Origin: Adiantum capillus-veneris
Taxonomy: Eukaryota; Streptophyta; Polypodiopsida; Polypodiales; Pteridaceae
Direction of reading: 5' to 3'
DNA length: 64,000 bases
Assembly (NCBI GenBank): GCA_014529385.2
Contig: CM043971.1
Span: 85,107,340-85,171,339, forward strand
A program made the translations under genes and the position numbers. Positions 1-12,613 of the stretch are shown here, piece after piece. The notes under the pieces were generated by a model. That model ran no database searches, was not told where the DNA came from, and saw nothing but the letters and a program-made list of their open reading frames with translations. Numbering within the stretch: position 1 is the first letter of the stretch; each line of letters begins with the position of its first letter.

Positions 1-1139
1 TTATAATCTCGTCTTTATTGGTCAATACCTATATTTGTGGGTACAAGAAATCTACAGACCCACGTCTACATGATACTGCATGTAGTGGACAAAACCCCTT
101 TGCCTCTTCTCTAGCTGTAGCACTTCACAGCATCTTAACATCTTTTCACAGTAGATCTTTTCACTGTTCGTCTAACTCTAAACCCTAAACCATAAGTAAT
201 TCTTGCGTGGACTCGATCTAACGTAAATAAGCGTAAATCTAAATAAACGTAAATCTAACTAAAAATAAACCTAAATCTAATTTAACGTAAGTCTACATCT
301 AACCTAATCTTTAACGTCTTTTGGGATAGTTTCCTACGACGTTAAAACTCTCTTCTTCTTGTGTGTGTGTGTGTGTGTGTGTAAACCTAAATAAACCTAA
401 GTCTAATCTAATATAACATAAATCTAAATCTAACGTAAATTATGTTATATTAAAAACAAAGAACTAAACTAACAGGGATTATAAGAACCTTAAAACTGAT
501 TTAACACATAATTTTTCACATAACTCGGCAAGAGTTGGCATTCTCATCACTAAAGATGTGAGAGTTAACTTCCGGCGGTGACGCTGCCTCATCTCCATCC
601 ACATCTGACGACAGCAATTGGCCCTTTAGACCGTTCTTACTCTTGTTACTAACTTTGAAGTTGCCGTTGAATGACTAGAGGTTGTCTAGATGGTCATTGT
701 GTCGGGGATGTAGTGACTCTTGCCGCCCTGAAGATCCACCTTCTTCCCTATCTTCTGAAGACATTTCACCAGTACTTTTGGATCGACGCAGCCCACCATG
801 AGTGAAGGCAGCAATACCCTATATTCCATTGAGGGCTTTGTTCACCCGCTTCATGCAGGCATCGCAGTCTATGGAGACCTAAATCTAATCTAATATAACG
901 TAAATCTAAATCTAGCGTAAATAAACGTAAATCTATTTAAAAATAAACCTAAATCTAATCTAATTTAACTTAAATAAACCTAAATCTAATAAACGTAAGT
1001 CTACATCTAACCTAATCTTTAACGTCTTTTAGGATAGTTTCCTACGACGTTATAACTCTCTTCTTCTTGTGTGTGTGCGCGTGTGTGGACATGTGTGCCA
1101 ATAAAAAGAGATAAATGGTATAACCTTTCTATCACCCAT

Positions 1140-1211
1140 GCCAAGTATGATAGATTGGTTATGCCATTTCCCTCTTGAATAATAGGTCTTGAGTTCAACT
1201 CCTCGTCGGCT
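1140..1211 (+). other. tRNA-like sequence inside the CACTA leader
   Basis: About 72 bases contain an A-box-like stretch (TGATAGATTGGTTA) and, at the expected distance, a B-box-like GAGTTCAACTCC followed by TCGTCGGC. The acceptor stem pairs only partly, so this is not a functional tRNA. The same unit lies in the other two CACTA copies at 24609-24680 (+) and 49742-49813 (-), so it travels with the element. It may be a captured SINE or tRNA head, or chance similarity. Confidence 0.35.
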
Positions 1212-1518
1212 AGATCTTTAGGTCTTTTAATTTTAATTAGTTTCCTACAACGTTAAATTAGTTTCTCTCTCTTTCTCTCTCAATGTGTGTGCGTTTTTTT
1301 GTTTATGCATGTTTTCTCTCTCGTTTCCTCTCTCAATGTGTGCGTTTTTTGTTTATGCATGTTCTCTCTCTCTTTTCCTCTCTCAATGTGTGCGTTTTTT
1401 GTTTATGCATGCTCTCTCTCTCTTTTCCTCTTTCAATGTGTGTGTGCATTCTTTGTTTATGTATGTGTGTGTGCGTTTTTGTTTATGTTTGTACTCTCTC
1501 TCTCTCTCAAAAACACTA

Positions 1519-1556
<38 letters not shown>

Positions 1557-1652
1557 GGAGAGAGAAAGAGGGGAAGGGAACATGAGAGTGAGGAGAGGGA
1601 AGGAGCATACCTGGCTCTCCTTCCTCTCCTCGTGTGTGTGTGTGTGTGTGTG

Positions 1653-1668
<16 letters not shown>

Positions 1669-1716
<48 letters not shown>
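1669..1716. repeat. (GA)n microsatellite in CACTA subterminal region
   Basis: A pure GA run follows a (GT)n tract and adjoins the palindromic subterminal segment 1740-1785 (AAAACTCAGATCTGAG and its complement). The copies at 25195-25220 and 49217-49247 differ in length, showing that the array is unstable. Confidence 0.9.
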
Positions 1717-1718
<2 letters not shown>

Positions 1719-2105
1719 TTATCTGCTCCTTGCTTGAGGGCGCCGAAAAACTCAGATCTGAGATCTGAGTTTTTGGGCGCTCTCTGTTATTTTTTTAGCA
1801 TAGTCGACGTCGCTATGAGCGTCGCAAATTTACAAGTAAATTTGCGACGCTCATAGAGACGCCGGGATTTTTTTTTTGAGCGTCGCTGTGTGAGCGTCGC
1901 TAATATGAATAGCCTCTTGTAGTGCCATGCTTTGATGATGATCGGCATGATGTCGAGTTTAGCCCCCAAGTTCAATTTCTAGCCCCTAAGTCATTGTAAG
2001 CTCACTCCCCCCGGATGAGGCGGTGGAGTTCATGATGCAGTCACTTCAGTCATGTGGAGTCCCTTCTCAATTCAATCTTGTAAAAAGATGTCCATCTTTT
2101 TCTCC

Positions 2106-2266
2106 CTAAGGGGGGAGGTGTGGTGTGTGGTCGTGTAGGTAGAGTCAGGCCACCTAGTGTGGTCGGACACGTTATGGTTGTAACCAACTCTCTTCCATAA
2201 TATAAGGAGGTGCACTCTCATAGAGGAAGCACACTCTGTTTGGTCTTATTCCCGTGTACACAACAG
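2106..2266 (+). mobile_element. Polypurine tract and start of an LTR-like sequence
   Basis: A polypurine tract (AAGGGGGGAGG, 2108-2118) is followed at 2119 by TGTGGTGTGTGG, the usual arrangement at the 3' LTR of an LTR retrotransposon. A TATA-like ATAATATAAGG lies about 80 bases further on, and the stretch could end at TGTACACA near 2266. No coding region is attached. The inverted copy starts at 48815 and runs left. It could be a solo LTR or a miniature (TRIM-type) element. Confidence 0.45.
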
Positions 2267-2330
2267 GACTTTGGGAACTTTTGAAATTTGAGAGCAACTT
2301 AAAGGGGTGTTTTGGTAATTTTCCCTTTCA

Positions 2331-2388
2331 CTGGTTTTCTACTGCAACCAGTCCGCGCCGGCGCGGAATGGTTACAGTAGCAAACCAA
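2331..2388. repeat. 58-bp near-perfect palindrome (CTGGTTT...AAACCAG family)
   Basis: Arms of about 29 bases run from CTGGTTTTCTACTGCAACCA to its approximate complement around a GCGCCGGCGC centre. The same palindrome family occurs at 16020-16094, 16717-16786 and 48544-48603, so it is dispersed in the window. Confidence 0.8.
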
Positions 2389-2628
2389 GAAGCGTGCGGT
2401 GCCTGTGCAGGAAGACAAAGTCTCCGAGCTTGCTGATAACTATCTCCGTTCGCGGCTCGATCCAAACCCTTCAGGAAGTTTCCCCAGCCGAGCTCACCTC
2501 CTCCGGTCCGGTGCGGTTGTAGTCATCGAAAAAAAACTCTGCGGGGAGAGCCCCTGCAGGCGCTACACCCCCCCTTCTCAGGATGCTTAACCTCCGTCCC
2601 CACCACACCATCTGCTCGCCTTCAGCCA

Positions 2629-2734
<106 letters not shown>

Positions 2735-2949
2735 TGCATAAGTGGCTCGTGTTCGGGAGGAGGGGGTGTCTATGGCGACACTAGAGCTACCGTTGCAAGT
2801 GCAAAGGAGTGAGGTTATAGGCTAGACTCCAAGCGCAGACCTTCCACACTTCCAGTGGAGACTGAATGGATATATGAAGCGCATCTGAACCACACAGCAT
2901 TCCACTAGCAGACTTGCAAACGACATTGCTAGACTTCAATGCATACACA

Positions 2950-2951
<2 letters not shown>

Positions 2952-3000
<49 letters not shown>
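2952..3000. repeat. (TC)n array at the end of the inverted duplication
   Basis: A pure TC run marks the last position where the left arm matches the right arm, which ends in a GA run at 47962-48038. The sequence beyond (3001-3400) has no partner at 47900. I see no gene in 3001-3400. Confidence 0.85.
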
Positions 3001-3001
<1 letters not shown>

Positions 3002-3409
3002 GCGCGTCGGGGCCTTCTCTCTCCCAAAGTTTCAAAGATGTCCGAGGCCGCACACCTCGTTGCATGTCGGTAGATGTGGAGAGAGATTCTGCACAAACAT
3101 ATGCCGAGCGTGATCCTCAGTCTGTTGAGCCAGAAGAGCGGCTGAAAAGTTTGCAGTGATAAACACGGGTAAGCGGGAGTGCCGGTCATGTGGCTACGTA
3201 TATGAGGAGTCCAAAGGGGAGGCATCATACCCCATTGCAGCAGGTTCATAATTTCGAAACTTACTAGAAGATTGGCGATACCCCGGCATATGCGGTGCAT
3301 GGTAGCCTTATTTTAACTCCAAGAGTGTGGAGGTAGCTGGATTTGCTGAGAGTCAAAATTATGGGCTTGGCATAAACTCCCTCACATCAGCCAGAAGAGC
3401 CTTCTCATT

Positions 3410-3980
<571 letters not shown>

Positions 3981-4020
3981 AAGAGAGAGAGAGAGAGAGA
4001 GAGATAGATAGATAGATAGA
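3981..4020. repeat. (GA)n(GATA)n tail at the 3' end of the LINE
   Basis: A GA run changes to four GATA units and then to the LINE 3' UTR. Read on the LINE strand, the element ends AATAAAATCTATCTATC..., a short microsatellite tail in place of poly(A). Confidence 0.75.
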
Positions 4021-4052
4021 TTTTATTATCGTCCTCGGAGGTCAAATATGAC

Positions 4053-7000
4053 CTATGGGACCAAAGTTACATGTGATGTAGTATGTGTATGGCTGATGAG
4101 TGACTCTCGATGCTCCAAAATTGTAGTGATGAGAGTCGCAATGGAGAGCCCACACTTTGGCTGGGAGAGGAAAGTGTGTAGGTCTAAGTTATGGCTGAAA
4201 ATGTGAGAGAAGCAAGTTCGGATGTGATCAAAAGATGAGCACTCTAGTAGTGTGTGGTACTCAGACTCTCGAACTTGCAGTGAGCATAATGTGCACAATC
4301 GATTTGACTCTTCTCCATTGCCCCAACGCCCTATCTCGCATCGAAGGAAATGGGAGCTAAGCCGAATTGCTGCGATAGTGCGTATCGCGGACAAGGGAAT
4401 AGGCTCAAGCATGTAAGTGTGAGTACGGTTTCCTCTCTCAGCGAAGAACATGGTTTTGTAGTTGGGGGCAATATAGGTGGTGTAATGTATGAAGCGTGAC
4501 CCACCGGATTTCTCCCAAGCCGTAATACATTGGCGTTGTAGAAAAGCTTCATTCACTTGAGAGTCAATTGAAGCATCATGTAGCAAGTGTAATGCATCCC
4601 ATCTCCCAAACCACTTCTTTATGTCTTGCATCCATCCCGTGCTCAAGATCTTGCTTTTATGTGTCTTTTGAACTTTTTTGCTTGCTTCCCATGCAATTGT
4701 AGGAAGTCGATGTGAGGGGTTTTGACGCATCTTTATCATGTACTCCACAACCCTTTCCATGCCCATAACCTCAATTGGAAGAGATCCCGACTCAAGAAGT
4801 AGGAGCATATATGGTGTTTGTGTCTTAACTTGGAGAAAGTTTGTAAGAAAACGTTTTTGGACATTCTCAAACTCTTTCCAAGTAGACTTTGAGATGCTCC
4901 CACCCCACACTTCAACTCCATAAAGAAGAACCGGTGTCACCAATGCATCAAAAAGATACTTCTTGAGAACCCAACACTTGATGTTTCCCGCATTACACAT
5001 GTTCTCAAATGCATAATATGCTCTCTTTCCCGCTTCCAAACGACGCATAGCACATTCATGCCACTTGTGATTGGATGGAACCTCAAGGCCAAGGTACTTA
5101 AAGCTCTCAACAACTTCAAGTGTCTCGTTGTTGTACACAATGCATGGCTTCTCCTTATGGTTGGTTTTCACAAGCATAACCTTTGTTTTGGATTCATTTA
5201 CAATCAGCCCACTATGCAAGCAAAAGTTCTCAAGGACGACCATAAGCTTTTGTGCATCTTCTAAAGTGTGTGCTAGAAGCACTACATCATCCGCATACAA
5301 CAAAAGCATGATTACCACATTGCAAATAGTGACCTCTTCAATGCCTTCTTCTTGCATAAAGTCAAGTACCATTTGTTCCAATTGATCGATGCATAGACCA
5401 AAGAGAGTTGGTGACAATGGACATCCTTGTTTAACCCCAATAGTGCTTACAAAAATTTCTGAAATTTCTCTTCCCATGCGCAATTGACAAATCACCTTCT
5501 CATAGATTCGAGAAACCGCAAGCATAAACTCACTTGGCACTTGGAGTTCTTCCATCCTTCTCCACAAATTGTTACGTGGAATCATATCAAAGGCTTTCTT
5601 AAAGTCCACAAAACAACAATACAATCGCTTGCCTTTCAACCGACTTTCCTCCATGAGAACACGAAGAGTGACAAGATGATCAATGGTGCTATGGCATCGA
5701 CGAAAACCCGCTTGTCCCTTTGCACGCTTGTCATTCTCTTCAGCCCAATCACTCAATTTTATCTCCATTATGCACCCAAATAACTTTGCCATAAGAGACC
5801 CAATCATTATAGTCCGGTAGTTGCTTACATTCTTTACATCCCCTCCTTTATGCAAAGGCTTAACCCAATTAGTACTCCAATCATAAGGCATACCATGTTG
5901 AAGTGCAAGGTTGAACATATCACACATCCACTCATGGGTAAAATCTCCCGTCCATTTGATCATCTCCGGCTTGATACCTTGAAGATCTCCCGCTTTGCGA
6001 GTGGCCAACTTTTCAAGCCCACCGCATACATCCTCAATAGTAAAAAAAGACGGCATACATGGGAGTGAACCATAAAATGGCATTTTTTCAGTATTTTCTT
6101 GCTCATATAATTGCCTACAATGTGTGTACATATCCACTAGACTCAAGTTACCAAAATTCTCAACCCGCTTGCCTCTCAAGTTTCTCCAAAATCTTCCACA
6201 TGCATGTGCCTTTTCTTGGACTTGAAATTCTTGTTGCTTTACTTCCCATCTTCTTCTCTTCTTTTGAATCAATGCCTTGTATGTATGCAAATGACTTTGA
6301 TAGTTGTCTTTGTCCATAGTTGCATCAAGCTTTATCAAGGACTTTCGAGCATCTTGACATTCTTTATCAAACCACCTTTTGCGTGATCTATCTTTGTTGA
6401 TACCATGGAGATGCTTTATGGCAAAGCATTCTTCCGCACAAGAACAAATAGCTTTCTTGAAAGCTCCCCATTTAGTTTCCAATGGTGCATCACATTGAAG
6501 CTTTGTCATCCATAATTTTTGCTCAACCATTTCAATGTACATTGGTGCCCGTTTGAAATCCATACATAGTGATAACTTCTCTTTCCTTTGGCTGAGATTA
6601 TCATGCTTAGTTGCTTCTCCACATGAAAGGTCAATACATAAGGTGCGATGGTCGGATTCCGGGGTCCATTGACCAAACATAAAACTCTTTATGCGATACA
6701 TGATGGCTTCAGAGAGTAGCATATAGTCAATCACACTATCCCCATTATGTCTTCTACATGTAAATCCATTGGTTCCACTCCACAAAGATACACCATTGGC
6801 AATGAGCATACCCGTGCTATTACACATGTGTAAAAGTAACTTTCCATAGTGATCCGGCTCTTTCTCATCCATTGAAGTACGATCATACAAGTGAACTTCC
6901 TCCAACTCCCTTGAAATGTATGGCATATCAAATTGTTGAGTATCATGTTGCAATGTTTTTGTGCGAGCATTCATATCCCCAAATACAATAACATCACCTT

Positions 7001-7445
7001 CACCTTTGAAATAAGCAATGTCCTCTTCCAAATCAGAAAATGGTTGATCTCTATCCATGCAAGCATAAAAGGGAGAATCATGATGAGGAATGTAGCAACC
7101 GGCTACAAAAATGGGTGCTCTTTTTGGTGTCATAATTTTCAGCCATACATAACGTTTGTACTTGTCATCTTTCACAATTGATACAAAATCATCCAATCCT
7201 TTCTTAACCATACATGCTAACCCTCCTTGTCCTCTTCGTTGCTTGAGATTCTTTGACCACATCAATGAATGTACATTGTAATCCTCCAAGCCGTTAATCC
7301 TTTGTGTATCATGCTCCCAAGTTTCAACAAGAAGTACAACATCGGCTTTGCTTGTTAGTTCATCAATGCCAACCCCCGCATTCCATGGGTATCCATTACA
7401 ATTCCAAAAGCATATTTTCAATTGTAACTCGGTCTCATAGGTCAC
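4053..7445 (-). CDS. LINE ORF2: APE-type endonuclease and reverse transcriptase
   Basis: The 1130-residue open frame has no stop. The first 270 residues are an exonuclease-endonuclease-phosphatase fold that nicks target DNA: N-terminal FWNCNG, VETWE, then FGDMNAR, SVIDYML and SDHRT. Residues about 465-780 are the reverse transcriptase, with GQAGFRRCHSTIDH, DFKKAFD, GVKQGCPLSPTLF and the catalytic YADD near residue 716. A CxxC...H...C motif (CTLC...HTLLEC, about 1051-1069) near the C-terminus fits the nucleic-acid-binding end of many LINE ORF2 proteins. The displayed start is a GTG. No in-frame ATG precedes the endonuclease motif, and only GGA TGC separates it from the ORF1 stop in the same frame. 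ORF2 is therefore probably reached by readthrough or reinitiation, or was once fused to ORF1. Confidence 0.92.
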   Translation of the reverse strand: MTYETELQLKICFWNCNGYPWNAGVGIDELTSKADVVLLVETWEHDTQRINGLEDYNVHSLMWSKNLKQRRGQGGLACMVKKGLDDFVSIVKDDKYKRYVWLKIMTPKRAPIFVAGCYIPHHDSPFYACMDRDQPFSDLEEDIAYFKGEGDVIVFGDMNARTKTLQHDTQQFDMPYISRELEEVHLYDRTSMDEKEPDHYGKLLLHMCNSTGMLIANGVSLWSGTNGFTCRRHNGDSVIDYMLLSEAIMYRIKSFMFGQWTPESDHRTLCIDLSCGEATKHDNLSQRKEKLSLCMDFKRAPMYIEMVEQKLWMTKLQCDAPLETKWGAFKKAICSCAEECFAIKHLHGINKDRSRKRWFDKECQDARKSLIKLDATMDKDNYQSHLHTYKALIQKKRRRWEVKQQEFQVQEKAHACGRFWRNLRGKRVENFGNLSLVDMYTHCRQLYEQENTEKMPFYGSLPCMPSFFTIEDVCGGLEKLATRKAGDLQGIKPEMIKWTGDFTHEWMCDMFNLALQHGMPYDWSTNWVKPLHKGGDVKNVSNYRTIMIGSLMAKLFGCIMEIKLSDWAEENDKRAKGQAGFRRCHSTIDHLVTLRVLMEESRLKGKRLYCCFVDFKKAFDMIPRNNLWRRMEELQVPSEFMLAVSRIYEKVICQLRMGREISEIFVSTIGVKQGCPLSPTLFGLCIDQLEQMVLDFMQEEGIEEVTICNVVIMLLLYADDVVLLAHTLEDAQKLMVVLENFCLHSGLIVNESKTKVMLVKTNHKEKPCIVYNNETLEVVESFKYLGLEVPSNHKWHECAMRRLEAGKRAYYAFENMCNAGNIKCWVLKKYLFDALVTPVLLYGVEVWGGSISKSTWKEFENVQKRFLTNFLQVKTQTPYMLLLLESGSLPIEVMGMERVVEYMIKMRQNPSHRLPTIAWEASKKVQKTHKSKILSTGWMQDIKKWFGRWDALHLLHDASIDSQVNEAFLQRQCITAWEKSGGSRFIHYTTYIAPNYKTMFFAERGNRTHTYMLEPIPLSAIRTIAAIRLSSHFLRCEIGRWGNGEESNRLCTLCSLQVRESEYHTLLECSSFDHIRTCFSHIFSHNLDLHTFLSQPKCGLSIATLITTILEHRESLISHTHTTSHVTLVP

Positions 7446-7451
7446 GCATCC

Positions 7452-7844
7452 CTATTTGCTTGAGAGACTTGCCTCCTCCTTGGGCACATTTTCTTCATGA
7501 GAGATATCCTTGTTTTTATTATTCTTTTCCTCATATGCCTTGCGACGCATATTTTGTTGCTTAATAGTGCGATCTTCACATACAAAACATTTTGTATTCC
7601 TCAAATAGATCCAACTATTATCAAGGATAATCTTTCGCTTGGTCTCATCCGGCATGGTGCATACAATTGGCCGTTCTCCCGAGCGAGGAGCTCCTTGCTT
7701 CCCCACTCTATGTGCTCCATAGACCATAACTCCGGACATGCCAAAGTGGGTTTTGAAGAAATCTTCAATAACAATGGCAAGAGAAGGAGGTGTCTCTAAC
7801 TTCTCTTCGGGAATTCCACGAATAACAATGTTCTTGGAACCATC
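7452..7844 (-). pseudogene. LINE ORF1, C-terminal 130 residues (L1-ORF1p-like)
   Basis: The fragment resembles the RNA-binding core of L1 ORF1 proteins: NIVIRGIPEE, a spacer, AHRVGK, then RPIVCTMPDETKRKIIL and a basic C-terminus rich in K and E. Upstream coding is replaced by a (TC)n tract at 7849, so the coiled-coil N-terminus is missing. The open frame that continues to 8057 is chimeric, with microsatellite (SLSL) and unrelated sequence. It ends in TAG, in the same frame as ORF2. The ORF1 chaperone would act in cis on LINE RNA; this truncated form is probably inactive. Confidence 0.7.
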
Positions 7845-7846
7845 TA

Positions 7847-7848
<2 letters not shown>

Positions 7849-7918
<70 letters not shown>
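7849..7918. repeat. (GA)n array at LINE 5' junction
   Basis: A pure GA run of 70 bases directly abuts the truncated ORF1. It is followed by ATGGTTCTGTGGTTTTC, the start of the 80-bp minisatellite unit on the other side of the LINE. Confidence 0.9.
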
Positions 7919-9884
<1,966 letters not shown>

Positions 9885-10090
9885 TCCATGATTGAAATTG
9901 GCTCCAAGTTCGGTTCCATGGGATTAGTCATCATGGGATTTGAGTTTGGTTGTGGGGTTAGTTTGCAACAATGAAAAAACCTCTTGTACTTCAGCTGCAA
10001 TTTGCTCTTAGTAATAAAGAATGTCTGAAGGGACTTGCTCGATCATTTCATTGCTCGAAAATACCCACTCGCCAATTGGTATAACCCCCA
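9885..10090. repeat. Terminal segment of an unclassified element (inverted partner 14487-14690)
   Basis: About 200 bases match 14487-14690 in inverted orientation, for example GGTTCCATGGGATTAGTCATC and AGGGACTTGCTCGA. It ends in ATAACCCCCA at 10090, and copia coding begins at the next base. Because the partner ends at a defined insertion boundary, this is probably the end of a second copy of the same family, inserted in the copia integrase region. I could not find its other end. Confidence 0.65.
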
Positions 10091-12296
10091 GAGGCCATCA
10101 TGTGTGCCACTTATGTACTTAACAGGTGTCCTACAAAAGCTTTGCAGTCTATTAGTCCATATGAAGCATGGCATGATAGAAAGCCTTCTATTGAGAACAT
10201 GCGTGTTTTTGGCTGTTTGGCATATGCTTTGGTGCCACAAACACAACGTAGAAAATTGGATGATAAGGCTGTCAAATGTATTTTTTTTGGTTATAGTGTT
10301 GAAAGAAAGGGTTACAGGCTGTATCATCCGCAAATAAAGTGTATTTTGGTTTAACAGGATGTAGTGTTTGTGAAACATTCTTTTCAGCCCTTGCTGTCAT
10401 GTACTAGAGACAATCTTGTAAGCCCACAGGACATTTATGACACTTTGTTGCCTCTTTTCAGCGGTGGAAGTTCGAATGTAAATTCCAATAAGGGAAATGT
10501 ATAGCCTATGGGGGTTTTCGAAAATGTTACAGATTAGCCTATTATTGATGCAGATTTACTTGATGTACTTGATGAGAAAAGGGCTAAAAATGAGTAGGCT
10601 AGAGGTATGGAAAAATGGCTAGTGCATACATTGCGTGACAGTAAATTGGATGCACCTTTTCCTAGTTGTACTTGTTCAACAGGCTCTGGCCCTGCATCTT
10701 ATGCATCAGATTGTTATGCTTTGGCTATGTCTAGCTTACATGATGTTGAGGAACCTCTATCTTTTGATGAAGCACATAATTCAAAAAATTGGATGGCTGC
10801 CATGCAATCAGAATATGATGCACTTATAGAAAATGACACATGGATTTTATGTGATTTGCCTCCTGGCAAAAAGGCCATTGGTACGAAGTGAGTTTACAAG
10901 TTGAAACGCAAGCCGGATGGTGAGATCGATCGCCATAAGGCTCGACTTGTTGCAAAGGGTTATGCACAACAAAAAGGCATAGATTATGAAGAGACTTTTG
11001 CTCCCACTTATCGTATGACTACTGTGCATTTTCTATGTGCATTGGTAGCTCATTTTGGTTGGGATGTACATCAATCATAAAATTGTTACTGCTTTCTTGA
11101 ATGGTGACATATTTGAGGAAGCTTATGTAGCGCAGCCTCGTAGTTTTCTCAAGAAAGGACAACAGGACAAAGTGTGCAGATGTAAGAAGGCTTTGTATGG
11201 GTTGAAGCAATCTCCTCGTGCTTGGTATGAGAAAGCTGACACTCATTTGGTCAAACAAGGCTTTCGTAACAGTCCAACAGAAAGCACATTGTATGTAAAG
11301 CGTGAGGGTGATGTACTTCTCATTGTGGGTCTTTATGTAGATGATTTACTGATCACTAGACCAAATGAAAGACATATTACTGAATTTAAGGTTGATTTGA
11401 ATGCTACTTTCAAGATGAAAGATTTGGGGCTGCTGCATCATTGCTTGGGTACACAGTTTAAGCAGTGTGATGGTGGTATTGCCTTGTGTCAGAAAAGTTA
11501 CATAGAGACATTACTATGTAAGTTTGGACTTGAGGATTGCAAACCTATTGCCACTCCCATGGAAATAGGTTTAAAATTCAGTCTTCATGATACTGGTGAT
11601 CCTGCAGATGTCACTCTTTACCAAGCTGTTGTTGGATGCCTCATTTATGTATGCAACACGAGGCCAGATATTCAGTTTGTAGTCTCATAGGTCAGCAAAT
11701 TTATGCATAGCCCAAGGTCTAAGCATTGGCAGGCTATCAAGAGGATTTTTTGCTACCATAGTGGCACTTTAGATCTTGGGTTGTTTTATCCCAAGGGGGG
11801 ATCGTTGGCGCCGGACTTACATGCTTTTTAGGACTCAGATTAGGCTGGTTGTTTTGACACGCGAGTGTCCACAAGTGGTTTTTCTTTCATTCTTGGCAGT
11901 TCATGTATATCATGGTTGAGCAAGAAGCAACCTATTGTGGCCACTTCTAGTTGTGAGGCTGAGTACAGGGCACTCTTCACAGCTACGGTTGAGTGTGTAT
12001 GGCTCAGACGCCTTATGGCTGATTTGGGTGTTGGATAGGACACTGCCATTACTATCTAGACTGACAGTCAGAGTGCATTGGCAGTTGAGAGGAACCCAAT
12101 TTTTCATGCTTGCACAAAGCACATTGAGGTGCATTACCACTATGTCAAGGAGAGGCTCTCAGTAGAAGAGATCAGCTTGGTTTATGTGCCGACACAGGAC
12201 AACCTTGCAGATATTTTCACAAAGGCATTGTCTCGTGAGAAGCTCGAAGCTTTTTGCAAAGCTTTGGGCTTACTCCCCTTTGTGGACTGATCATGT
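10091..12296 (+). pseudogene. Ty1/copia pol relic: integrase C-terminus, RT, RNase H
   Basis: Domains in order: integrase C-terminal region (YVLNRCPTKAL, PYEAWHDRKPS, RVFGCLAYA, KGYRLYHP; 10100-10354), reverse transcriptase ([53 protein letters not shown], catalytic LYVDDLL at about 11332; 10790-11690) and RNase H (SWLSKKQPIVATSSCEAEY through HIEVHYHYVKE; 11830-12290). It is disrupted by TGA at 10890, a frameshift near 11080, and TAG at about 11688, 12037 and 12058. Gag, protease and the integrase catalytic core are absent: the left side is cut at 10091 by another element. It ends at the normal copia C-terminus (ADIFTKALSREK...). Confidence 0.93.
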
Positions 12297-12344
12297 CCCC
12301 AGGGCATGACACTTCCCTTTACTCATGTGCCAGCTCTCGTTCAC

Positions 12345-12441
12345 CGCATCACTCCAGGGGGTATTTGTTACCATATACATGTGCTAGTGATGTGTGTGAA
12401 CACACTAGGACCGCGGGGCATTTTTCCCCTCTTTAGGAGGT
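12345..12441 (+). mobile_element. Copia 3' end: polypurine tract and truncated 3' LTR
   Basis: About 50 bases after the copia stop, a purine-rich CCAGGGGGTATT precedes TGTTACCATATAC at 12366, the probable LTR start. The LTR matches 47877 leftwards on the minus strand for about 75 bases (to GGAGGTTTTTT) and is then replaced by unrelated AT-rich sequence. The LTR is therefore truncated. Confidence 0.7.
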
Positions 12442-12613
12442 TTTTTTAACAATAATATCAAAATTTGTCGGAGGTTGTATATTTGGATTCCTTGTTTCAA
12501 GTGCTTTCTATTGATATATCATATGTCATAGATCTTGGAGATGTAGCTCAAGTTATTGTACTAGTTAGCATATGTCAAAATTGTGCTAGTTAGCATTGTC
12601 CGGGACATGAAAA

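Larger units (their letters stand above)
1..1924 (-). mobile_element. CACTA (En/Spm) transposon, terminal part, runs off left edge
   Basis: The block ends at 1924 in CTCTTGTAGTG, the reverse complement of the CACTACAAGAG terminus seen at 49010. Just inside are subterminal repeats built on GCGTCGC and TAGCGACG (about 1800-1905), as expected for CACTA binding sites. The interior matches 49010-50958 inverted and 23453-25467 directly. It contains only non-coding leader: degenerate CTAAATCTAA repeats (180-1030), GT and GA arrays, and a tRNA-like stretch. By comparison with the 49010 copy, the transposase genes would lie left of position 1 and point left. Overlapping open frames at 1283-1856 are microsatellite translations (SLSL, RERE, CVCV) and are not genes. 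Confidence 0.85.
4021..7844 (-). mobile_element. Non-LTR retrotransposon (LINE), 5'-truncated in ORF1, ORF2 intact
   Basis: The element reads right to left: remnant of ORF1 (7844-7452), ORF2 (7445-4053), a 3' UTR of about 30 bases and a microsatellite tail. ORF2 is uninterrupted, so the copy is young. Both ends lie in GA arrays, and the flanking motif TGGTTCTGTGGTTTTC is present on both sides (3900 and 7919). This suggests insertion into, or exchange at, the composite GA minisatellite. The clade is not certain: an ORF1 of L1 type argues for an L1-like LINE, while the short tandem-repeat tail is more typical of other clades. Confidence 0.9.

Noticed and set aside
180-1030. CTAAATCTAA-type repeats as an interstitial telomere
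   Set aside because: The units are irregular, not tandem CCCTAAA, and occur in every copy of the CACTA leader.
1283-1856. Overlapping frames of 84-189 codons (CVRFF, SLSL, RERE) and the similar ones at 24752-25361 and 49079-49670
   Set aside because: They are translations of GT/GA/TC microsatellites in all three frames and recur only because the CACTA leader is duplicated.
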